NCBI GenBank assembly: GCA_964549915.1
Contig: CAZJWX010000059.1
Location: 1 to 29,232, forward strand
Length of the DNA: 29,232 nt
Direction of reading: 5' to 3'
Source of the DNA: JAUZRW01 sp964549915
GTDB taxonomy: Bacteria; Chloroflexota; Anaerolineae; Aggregatilineales; Phototrophicaceae
Shown here: positions 6,720-15,400 of the stretch, piece by piece
Numbering within the stretch: the first letter of the stretch is position 1
How the letters are laid out: every line of letters begins with the position of its first letter
The notes under the pieces: generated by a model
Told to the model about the DNA's origin: nothing
The model's input: the letters and a program-made list of their open reading frames with translations, nothing else
Databases searched by the model: none
Position numbers and translations under genes: made by a program

Positions 6720-8811
6720 GCGCCTGCTCCTCACGCTGCAAGCGGCGCAGCATACCCTGAATCGTCATCAGCAAGGAACCGCGCTGCTCGTAACCCTGTT
6801 CGCTGAACTGGCTCAGTCCCAGATAGATTTTCTTGCGACAGCGCCGCATCAAACCGAGCGTCAGGTCGTAGAGAGTCTGCTCGTCCGCCTCCGCCTCATC
6901 CTGCTCGGTCCAGATGTGCCCGACCTGCCATTGACGGCTCATCACATAGGGGTGCGTCAGCGGTTGGTAGAGCCGCTGCGACCAGCCGCTGCTGCCGGCA
7001 TTCAGCCAGAACTGGTAATCGACGGGCTGATTGCCGAGCAAGAATGTATAGGCGGGGGCAATCAAGACGGCTTCGCGCTGTGCGTCTTCCCAATCGCGGA
7101 TATAGAGATTGGCGATCACGCCGCTATCCACCATTCGGACGTATTCCAGCGCGGCATCGACATCTGGCTCGATTTCATTCACCGCCTGCCGGAACTCCCG
7201 CGCCGAGTCGATCAATTTGGCGGCAGTGTTGGCTTCGTCCAGCTTTTCGTGGAAGCCGTAGCCCGGCTGCGACAGCACCTCGCCGAAGAGCTTGCTCAGG
7301 AAGATGTCCACCGGAACGGGATCTTTCTGACGGTAGGCGTCCAGCCATTCGCGCAGGGAATCGTAGCGGTTGCCCAGGTCAAAGGTGATGCGCTGCTGCA
7401 TGGTGTCACTCTGGATCGTCTCGAAGGGCGACAGTTCGCCCTTGCGGTAGAGCACATCCGCCAGCAACCGCGCCCGAATCAAATCCAGGTCAGTGATGGA
7501 CGCAGCCAGGGCATTGGCGACATCGAATTTGCTCGTTTGGATGTTCCATTGCGGATGTGCCAGTTTCGCCAGAGTCAGCAGCGTGCGCGAAGCCGATTCT
7601 TCCCGCAGCGCACGCGAGGGGCGGTGCGAGCGATGCGGGATACCGAGCGCGTCCAGCCGCGTCTGCAACGAGAAGCGCAGCGCGTCCGGCAGGTAGGGTG
7701 CCAGAATCACGATTTGCTCCGGCGAGACGCCTTCTTGCCGCACCAGCGAGGCGACGCTCTCCGCCACCCAGTCGATCATCTGCGGATGGTAGGTGTGGTT
7801 CTCATAGGCCAGCGCCTGATGCGGGTCGGCTTTGTTCTCGCCAGCGTCCAGCGGACGATTCAGGCTAATTGCCATCTCGCGCTGCAAGGCTTCCATCGCT
7901 GGCGACATCACGCGGTGGTTATCCAGCGTGATGTGTACTTTGCATTGTTCTTTGAGCGTGGCTGCACTTTCCGGATTCGCCCCCAGGAAGCGCCGATAGC
8001 CGCCCTGACTATCATAGATCAGCAGCGCTGATTCCGTGTGGGGCAGCCAGGTGCGCAGCATATCATGTGTGGCGAAGGTATCTTCTTCCACATTGTCGAC
8101 GATCACATGGCGATACTGCTGCGTCAGGTGGTGCTGCACCTCTGGTAGCGGCCAGAGCACCTCGATGAAGAGCGTCACTTGCAACGAGAAATCCAGCAGA
8201 TTGTGCTGCAAGCAGCGCTCCCGAAAGAGCGTGGCGCAAGCCTGCGCATCATCGTAGATGTACTGCTGGGCGATGTCGCCGCGATAGGCCGATTTGAGCC
8301 GCTCACCGATGCGCTTCGGATCGAGCCGATTGAGCGCTGCCTTGTTGAGGTTATCGACCAGTTGCGTATAGAGGCGGTTGCGGCTGATGGTGACGCTGTT
8401 GAAATAATCCCTGGCATTGATTTCCGGCTCCAGAAAGCGCGTCATGTAATACTGCACCAGTTCCAGGCTGAGGAAGTTCGGACGCTGGAAGGGGTTGCTG
8501 ACCCCGGTCTGCTCTGCGACCAGCGGCCAGAAGAGATCGAGCGTATCGTAGGCCAGCCGCCCCAGGGTTGCCGTCTGGATGTTCGTGTCGGCCTTGATGC
8601 GTGCGCGGCGCAGGGCCGTCTTGTAGGGCAGGGCCAGGGTGGCCTGGGGAACCAGGAGCAAGATCGAAGCCGCCGGGACACCTTCCCGAATCAGCGACTT
8701 GGCGCGTTCGATGGCGGCGGTGGTCTTGCCCGTTCCGGCGATGCCTTCCAGGAATATCGTCGTATCCAGGTTGTCTTTGGCGACTCGCTGTTGGTCTTTC
8801 AATAAGCGCAT
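6712..8811 (-). CDS. AddB-like P-loop helicase-fold protein
   Basis: This 699-residue protein begins with a Walker A GIAGTGKT (23-30) in a superfamily 1 helicase fold. The rest is diverged. The Walker B region reads VIVDNVEED (236-244), with Asn where the catalytic Glu of DEAQD is expected, although acidic residues follow. The C-terminal segment around IYLGLSQFSEQG sits where motif VI would be, but the usual arginine pattern is not evident. This resembles AddB, whose helicase motifs are degenerate and which scans for recombination signals, but the AddB nuclease domain is absent and appears as a separate gene. It is the first gene of the operon and may be the structural or DNA-scanning subunit. 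The ribosome binding site is weak. An ordinary active helicase cannot be excluded. Confidence 0.7.
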   Translation of the reverse strand: MRLLKDQQRVAKDNLDTTIFLEGIAGTGKTTAAIERAKSLIREGVPAASILLLVPQATLALPYKTALRRARIKADTNIQTATLGRLAYDTLDLFWPLVAEQTGVSNPFQRPNFLSLELVQYYMTRFLEPEINARDYFNSVTISRNRLYTQLVDNLNKAALNRLDPKRIGERLKSAYRGDIAQQYIYDDAQACATLFRERCLQHNLLDFSLQVTLFIEVLWPLPEVQHHLTQQYRHVIVDNVEEDTFATHDMLRTWLPHTESALLIYDSQGGYRRFLGANPESAATLKEQCKVHITLDNHRVMSPAMEALQREMAISLNRPLDAGENKADPHQALAYENHTYHPQMIDWVAESVASLVRQEGVSPEQIVILAPYLPDALRFSLQTRLDALGIPHRSHRPSRALREESASRTLLTLAKLAHPQWNIQTSKFDVANALAASITDLDLIRARLLADVLYRKGELSPFETIQSDTMQQRITFDLGNRYDSLREWLDAYRQKDPVPVDIFLSKLFGEVLSQPGYGFHEKLDEANTAAKLIDSAREFRQAVNEIEPDVDAALEYVRMVDSGVIANLYIRDWEDAQREAVLIAPAYTFLLGNQPVDYQFWLNAGSSGWSQRLYQPLTHPYVMSRQWQVGHIWTEQDEAEADEQTLYDLTLGLMRRCRKKIYLGLSQFSEQGYEQRGSLLMTIQGMLRRLQREEQAHD

Positions 8812-8855
8812 GGGGTTGGCGTGCCTGCTTGCTGTGGAATAGATGTTCTCCGGTC

Positions 8856-8861
8856 ATTATA
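8856..8861 (-). promoter_or_regulatory. Consensus -10 (TATAAT) for the helicase-nuclease operon
   Basis: The minus strand reads a perfect TATAAT at 8861-8856, giving a predicted start near 8849 and a leader of about 38 bases before the ATG at 8811. The -35 region at 17-base spacing (AGGCAG) is poor. Confidence 0.45.
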
Positions 8862-8955
8862 GCGGCGTTCGGCTATTTCTGCCTGGTGCGGAATGGGCAT
8901 CGGCACACGGAGGGACGCCGCAGCAGCCATGGTTCCCCCGGTGGATGCGTTGGGG

Positions 8956-11900
8956 TCAGGCGATGGGCAGGGTGGTTTTGAAGATGCTGCCGCCGCCGGG
9001 ATTGTCTTCCACCCAGATGCGCCCACCGTGCGCTTCAGCCACCAGCTTGCAGAAGGCCAGCCCCAGCCCGACCCCGCGCCGCACCGATTTGCGACCCGCT
9101 ACCTGCACATAGCGGTCGAAGAGGCGCTGTTTGTATTCATCCGGCACACCTGGCCCCCGGTCAGAGACAGCGATTTGCAGGAATTTGCCATCCTGTGGCG
9201 CAATCGAGATTTCCACCGTGCCGCCGGATGGACTGTACTTGAGGGCATTATCCACCAGATTCAGGATCATGCGCTCCACTTTGTCGCTGTCGATGTTGGC
9301 GCGTGGCAAGGTTTCCGGGGCGTTGATCCCCAGGTCAACTTCCATCTCGTTAGCCAGGGGCGTCAATTCCGTCTGCACACTTTGCACCAGCGGACGCAGG
9401 GCTGTAGGTTCGCGATCCAGGTACAACTCGCCGCTCTCCATCTTGCTGATGTCCAGCAGCGCATCGACGCGAGAGAGCACTTTGCGGATGGCACGGCGGC
9501 TGGCTTCGGTGGTCTTCTCTACCACCGGACGCGCATTGTTATCCAACGGGACGAGTTCTTGCAGCAAGCGCAGGCTGGTTGTGACAGAAGTCAGCGGACT
9601 GCGCAGATCATGGACGATCATCTGCGAGAGTGATTCGCGCTGCTGGGCCAGTTCGCGCTCTTCGGTCTCATCACGGAAGATCAGCAGAGCGCCGCTGATC
9701 AGGTCGCGTTCATCGCGCACGGGAATGACCTGCCGTTCGATGTAGCGCACACTGAGATCCGGCTGGGGCACTTCGTAGACGTGCGGGGGAATCGGCTGCC
9801 AGTCTTCGGGCGCGGTGATCTCGTGCAGCAGCCGCTTGAGTCGTTCCTCATTGGCGAAGCCCATGCGCCGTGTCAGGTCGAGTTCGTCGCGCTCCAGCAG
9901 CGCTGCCAGCGGTTGATCGCGCAGCATTTCCGCATCCAGCCCCAGCATATCCACACGCGGATTCGCCAGGGCGATGCTGCCGTTTTCGTCCAGCAAGACG
10001 ATGGCTTCGTCCGTCGCATTCAGGATCACCTGCATCTTGTCACGCGCTTCGCGGATGGCATGGAAGAGCAGGGTGTTATCGACGGCGATCACGGCCTGGT
10101 TGGCGATTTGCATGACGAAGTGGGCATCGCTTTCGCTGAAGGCGTTGGGCTGGTCATGTTCCAGCAGAATCAACCCCAGCACATCTTGCCGCTTGAGCAA
10201 AGGAGCGACCAGAATCGAGCGCGTCTGCGCCACCAACGGCAGATAGCCCGTCTCGCTGCGGGTGTCGGTCGTGCGCAGGGCTTGCCCGCTCTTGAAAGCA
10301 CGCCCCGTCAACCCTTGCAGCAGCAGCGACGGATCATCGAATGTGCCTGCGGGGAAATTCTGCTGTGCCGGCACGGTCAGGCGGTGTTCACCGCTGCGCA
10401 AGATGATGGCCCCGCGATGCGCCTTGGTGGTCTCGTAGGCATAAGTCAGCACGGTCTCGTAGATGCGTTCGGGCGTGAGGGTTGCGTTCAACATGCGCCC
10501 CATGGCCGATAGCGCGAAGAGTTGTTCGGCACGCTGTTCCAGGTCGCGGTCAACGACTTCGAAGGTGCGGGCGTTTTCGATGGCCTGGGTCGCCTGGATG
10601 GCGAAAGATTGCAGCATTTCCGTCTGTTCGTCGTAGAAGTGCTGCGGTTGGTCATAATAGAGCACCAGAATCCCCAGTGCGCCGTTGCTCGTCACCAGCG
10701 GACTCTCGACCAGGGCGTGCTTGTTCTCGCGGATCATGGCCTGGCGAGTCTGGGGCGCGGTAGCCGGTACGTCGTCGCGCTTCTCGATGCGCAGGGGCTG
10801 CGCTCGCAGGTAGAGGTCGTGGGAGCGCAGTTGCTCGGTGAGCAGGGGGCGCGGCGAATGGTTCTCGAAATGGCTGCTGAGTCCGGCGCTGCGCACCAGC
10901 CTGATCGTCTCGCGGTCTTCTTCCAACAGGTAAATCGCGACGGCGTTCGCCTCCGAAATGGTAGACGCCGATGAGACGATGGTATCCAGCACTTCGCCGA
11001 TAGCGAGAGTCCCGGTGAGCAGTCCGGCGATTTGATTCAGGGTGGCGAGTTGTTCTACGCGCTCGCTCTTCTGGCTGTAGAGGCGGGCATTTTCGATGGC
11101 CATCGCCAGATTGTTGACGGTAATTTTCAGGAGGCGGGCATCGTCTTCGGTCAGCAGGCGCTCCCCCTGGGCATAGACCGCGAAGACGCCGCGCAGGTCT
11201 TCGCCGACCAGCACCGGGACCCCCAACCAGGATGTCAGAAACGATCCCAGCTCCGGCTTGCCCAGGCTGCGCAGTCTTTCGGCGAGATTCTCCGCCAGCC
11301 GCAGGGTGGTGCGCGTCGTCAACACCTGCTCGATCAACGTGTGGTCCCGGGGCACTTCGTCGAACTGCATGGGACGCACCTCACCGCGCCGGATGACCAG
11401 CGGGTAGGTCAAGCGATTCCCGGCATCGTTCAAGAGAGCGACTGTCAGGTTATCCACGCGCAGCAAGCGGTTGATTTGCGCGTAGGCGGTGTGCAAGACC
11501 GCGTCCAGTTCCAGGTTGCTGCGCAGCGCCTGGGTCGTCTCTTCGATGACCTGCATTTCGGTCAATTGTCGGCGTAAGCGCTGCTGCACCCGGCTGAGCA
11601 TGTACAGCCCGAAGATCACCAGGAGCGTGCCGACGATGATCGTCGTGAAGGAGAACAGCGACTCATCGCGCTGGATGACATCCGCCCCGATGACAGCGAA
11701 GGGCACGGGGAGAATCAGCAATTCCAGCCAGGCGAGGCCGTCCCGCCGCAGCACCTGGGCGAATTCACCCCCGGCCTGCAAGATTTGCAGCAGCGACAGG
11801 GCGGTGTACAGCCCCACGTACAGCACAACGTAGAGCACGATTGTCAGGCTGTTGGCTTCCTGCGTGCTAGGAAGCGCTGCCCCGAGCACATCCAGGTAGA

Positions 11901-12306
11901 AGCGCCCCGCCAGGAAAAAGGGCACGGCCACCAGTGCACTGGCTGCAACCCCCTGTCGCCACCAGCGGGTGCGCAGGCGTGCCCGTTGGGCCAGCGGCAC
12001 AGGTTGCAGGATGCCGCCGACGAAGCCCGCAATAGCCAGAACGAGCGTCATGAGTGGCATGGCAGCGGCAGGTAGGGTGAAGAATGCCAGCAGACCAACG
12101 GCGTGGGCGATGCTCAGGCGGCTATATGAGAGTGGCAAGCTCAGCGCCACAGCAAAGGCCGTCAGCAGGGCGTAGGTCACCAGTTCGACGAAGCGCGTCG
12201 TTGCGAGTGTGAAATCAGCGTCCGGTATACTGAAGGCAATACAGACGAGCAAGGCGGCGAAGAAAAAGGCCGTGATCCAGGAGCGAGGAAGGGACGAGTC
12301 TGTCAT
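8956..12306 (-). CDS. Membrane hybrid-sensor histidine kinase, 3 GAF + PAS
   Basis: This is a 1116-residue sensor kinase. About seven membrane helices occupy residues 10-240. Three GAF domains follow (about 260-405, 425-580 and 600-745), then a PAS domain (about 755-880) and a HisKA/HATPase core. The phospho-acceptor is His899 in HDLRSP. The N box is LNLVDNALKYSP with Asn1020. The G boxes are DRGPG (1049-1053) and GVGLGL (1078-1083). It should autophosphorylate in response to membrane, small-ligand or redox signals. No receiver domain is fused and no response regulator lies in the window, so its partner is unknown. GAGGGC eight bases upstream supports the ATG. It is clearly paralogous to the larger kinase gene upstream, with which it shares order and C-terminal motifs. 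Confidence 0.9.
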   Translation of the reverse strand: MTDSSLPRSWITAFFFAALLVCIAFSIPDADFTLATTRFVELVTYALLTAFAVALSLPLSYSRLSIAHAVGLLAFFTLPAAAMPLMTLVLAIAGFVGGILQPVPLAQRARLRTRWWRQGVAASALVAVPFFLAGRFYLDVLGAALPSTQEANSLTIVLYVVLYVGLYTALSLLQILQAGGEFAQVLRRDGLAWLELLILPVPFAVIGADVIQRDESLFSFTTIIVGTLLVIFGLYMLSRVQQRLRRQLTEMQVIEETTQALRSNLELDAVLHTAYAQINRLLRVDNLTVALLNDAGNRLTYPLVIRRGEVRPMQFDEVPRDHTLIEQVLTTRTTLRLAENLAERLRSLGKPELGSFLTSWLGVPVLVGEDLRGVFAVYAQGERLLTEDDARLLKITVNNLAMAIENARLYSQKSERVEQLATLNQIAGLLTGTLAIGEVLDTIVSSASTISEANAVAIYLLEEDRETIRLVRSAGLSSHFENHSPRPLLTEQLRSHDLYLRAQPLRIEKRDDVPATAPQTRQAMIRENKHALVESPLVTSNGALGILVLYYDQPQHFYDEQTEMLQSFAIQATQAIENARTFEVVDRDLEQRAEQLFALSAMGRMLNATLTPERIYETVLTYAYETTKAHRGAIILRSGEHRLTVPAQQNFPAGTFDDPSLLLQGLTGRAFKSGQALRTTDTRSETGYLPLVAQTRSILVAPLLKRQDVLGLILLEHDQPNAFSESDAHFVMQIANQAVIAVDNTLLFHAIREARDKMQVILNATDEAIVLLDENGSIALANPRVDMLGLDAEMLRDQPLAALLERDELDLTRRMGFANEERLKRLLHEITAPEDWQPIPPHVYEVPQPDLSVRYIERQVIPVRDERDLISGALLIFRDETEERELAQQRESLSQMIVHDLRSPLTSVTTSLRLLQELVPLDNNARPVVEKTTEASRRAIRKVLSRVDALLDISKMESGELYLDREPTALRPLVQSVQTELTPLANEMEVDLGINAPETLPRANIDSDKVERMILNLVDNALKYSPSGGTVEISIAPQDGKFLQIAVSDRGPGVPDEYKQRLFDRYVQVAGRKSVRRGVGLGLAFCKLVAEAHGGRIWVEDNPGGGSIFKTTLPIA

Positions 12307-12388
12307 GGCGTGCTGCCCTCAATGATGCATGATTGGTGCATGGTTCAGCATGGATGTGCCAGATATGTGCGTGTAGGTTCTTAGTGCT

Positions 12389-12397
12389 AGTGTAGCA
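12389..12397 (-). promoter_or_regulatory. Extended -10 (TGCTACACT) upstream of the 1116-residue kinase
   Basis: The minus strand carries TGC-TACACT, an extended -10, about 83 bases upstream of the kinase ATG and inside the gap of 122 bases between the two kinase genes. The same nine bases occur before the glycosyltransferase gene. This suggests that the second kinase has its own promoter. Confidence 0.4.
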
Positions 12398-12428
12398 GAA
12401 ACCCGCATTTGCGTTGCGCGAGCTTGCG

Positions 12429-15400
12429 TCAACTCTCTTCTGGCGCGGGGAGGGCATTCTCTTCCGTGCTGATCGCGGGCAGGGTGAAGCTGATGCAAGC
12501 GCCGGAAAGCAACCCCTCATCATCGACGCCAATCGTGCCGCCATGCGCTTCCACCGCCAGTTTGCAGAAATGCAGCCCCAGCCCCATTCCACGCCCACCT
12601 GCGCGGGGCAGCCGTCCGTCGATTTGCGTGTATTCCTGGAAGACGCGCTGGCGTTCTTCCGGCGGGATCCCCGGTCCCGTATCGCAGATGCGCAGGCGCA
12701 GATACCCCGCCTGTTCTTCTGCATCGTCTACTGCAATCAGGATCGTACCGCCTTCTGGGGTGAACTTGAAGGCGTTGTGCAGCAGGTTGATGAGGACCCG
12801 CCGGGTCAGATCCGCATCTACATAGAGGGAAGGCACATCGCCATCGGCGTGATATTCGAATGCGATGCTGTCGGATACGAGGTAGGCAGAGAGCGCGTCC
12901 CTGGCTCGCGTCACCAGTTCTTGCGCCCCAATCGCTGACGGGCGAATGGTCATGTTGGTCGTCTTGGGCAGGTCGCGCAAGGTCTCGACCATGTGCAGCA
13001 GATTCTGTGCGCTATCCAGCGAAACATCCGTCGTTGACAGAATAGCCCCGGCAACATCTTCGCCCTCTTGCGGCGCTTCCAGCACCTCTTTGGTGAAGGA
13101 CAGCCCGGTGATGATCGCTCCCAGTGGCCCCACGAGGTCGTGTACGATCATGCGTTGGATGCGATATTGGTGGCGCTGCAATTCCTTTTCCTCGGTGATG
13201 TCGCGCAGCACCAGCAAGTGCCCGATCAACGTTTCGTCCTTGCCCAGTACCGGGAACAAATGCGCTTTGAAATCAGTCGGAGTGTTGCGGTACAGGAAGA
13301 CGTATTCCTCCCCCTGCACTTGCTCCGGATCGGCTTCATAAGACGCCAACAGCGCTTGCCAGGAGTCGTCGTCGTGGTGCCGTTGGCGGATCACGCTGGC
13401 GAGGGATTGCTGCCGGATGTCCCTGCCGCGCGTCCCCAGGACATCTTCAGCGACAGTATTCACATCCTGAATCACTCCGTCCATATCCAGCAAGATGATG
13501 CTGCTCTGTGTGGAGTTGATGATGGCCCGCATACGATCGTGGCTGATGTGCAGGGCTTCATTCAGGCGTGCATTTTCCAGGTGGCCGGAAACTTGCGCCG
13601 CCAGCAGGTCAACGGCGTTCAAATCTTGCAGGCCGAAGAAGCGTGTCTCCTCGAAGACCACGCAGAGCAATTCGTGGACGATGCCGCGCCGCAGCACCGG
13701 GACGACGATCAAGCTGCGGTAGGGCAGGTCGGCGCGGTTGTCGTGTACCAACGAACTGCGCCATACATCAGAGATCATCTGTGTCGTGCTCTCTTGTGCC
13801 GCGCGGCGCAGCACGACTTCTGGTACAGAATGCGACACAGCGTCCAGGTCGAGTCCGTTCAGAGCCAGGCTGCTGAATAGCTGCGGAGCCTGTTCGCCCT
13901 CCGCAATGTAGAGCAGGGCTGCGGCACCGTCCAGGAGTTGTACGGCGGTGCGCAGGATGATGTGGGCGACGTGCTGCGGATTGTTCGCGCTGAGCGTCTC
14001 CATTGAGAGATTGCGCAACATGGTGAGCATCTGAATGCGGCGCTGACGTTCGGCGAGCATCTGCGCCTTTTCGATGCTGATGGCTGCGTGCTCTGCCAGA
14101 TTGCGGATGAAGCTGACTTGGGCTTCGGTGAAGTGATCCAGCCGGGTGCTTTCCACGCGCAGCACGCCCATGACGCGGTTGTCATCGTGCAGCGGAACCG
14201 CCAGCGTGGAGAGGTATTCGCCCTCGGCGCTGTAGGGAGCCTGGTAGCCTGGCGCTTTGCGGTTGTCGAAGAACAGCTTGATTTCGCCCGTTTGCGCCAC
14301 CTGCTGTACCACACCCGGTTCCGGCGAGGCCAGGGATGCTCCTCGCCGCACCGTATTCTCCAGGCGCTCTTGCCAGATGAGCTTGTAGGTGCCGGATTGT
14401 TCTTCTTGCAAGGCCAGCGCCGCGAACTCGGCTTCGGTCGCTTGCAGCGCCGCTTCCAGGGTCGTGTCGATGATCAAATCGAGGTCGGTGGACTGCGCGA
14501 TTTGCTGGGTGAGTTCTTCCAGCAGCGTCAACTGCTGCAAGCGCTGCACCAGGGCGGCCTCCGTCAGCGCGTACACATGCGCATTGTGAATCTGTCCCGT
14601 AATCTGGTTGGTGACCATTTCCAGCAGGTGCAGTTCATCTTCGCTCAGTGTGCGCTGCCGTTGATCCATGAGCATCACCAGACCCAGCGACTGTTGATCG
14701 ATCTGCATTCCGCTGGTGACAATCGTGCGGGCACCCCGTTCTTGCCAGTACTGCCGGGCTGCACTGGAAACGGTGCTGGACTGGCGGTCATAGACCTGCA
14801 CCGACTGCGACGGCGCAAATTCCGGGATCGTCCCGGCGGGGATGTCTTCGCTGTAGAGCAGGCGTGGTTCGGATGCGAGCGGCGCGTAAATCCGCAGGTT
14901 TTCGCCTTCGACAATGCCGATTTCCACGCGATTGACCAGGAACATCTCTTCCAACACATCGCAGATAGCCCGCACGATCCGTTCCAGGTCGAGGTCTTCG
15001 CTGGAAATCCGCGACAGATTGACCAGATCAGCCTGTTCGGTGGCGAAGCGTTCCAGTGCTTGCAGCAAATCGCTGTTGTCGATGGCGGCGCTGGCCTGGT
15101 TCGCCAGGGTTTCCAGCACACTGCGTTCGAGCATGCTGTACAGGCGCGGCCTATCGTTGAAGACGATCAGCTTGCCAATCGTGATGTTGCTCGAGCGCAG
15201 GGGAATCTGAAGGCTGGTTGATGCCCCCAGCGCGCGGGTCAGGTGATGAAGGGGGCTGCTGTCGTCGTTCAGTGCTTCGCCCGGTTCGACGGCCACGACC
15301 CCGGACGGGTGCGGCGAGATGCGTTGTACGCCCTCTTCAGCGCTGTAGGCTTCCAATCCCAGCGATTGCCCCAGGCGCAGCAGGTTATCTTCCCCGGCCT

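Noticed and set aside
4479..8031. Long plus-strand frames (446, 293 and 450 residues) opposite the helicase operon
   Set aside because: The opposite strand has full helicase motif sets with overlapping starts and stops. The plus-strand frames have no recognisable motif or ribosome binding site.
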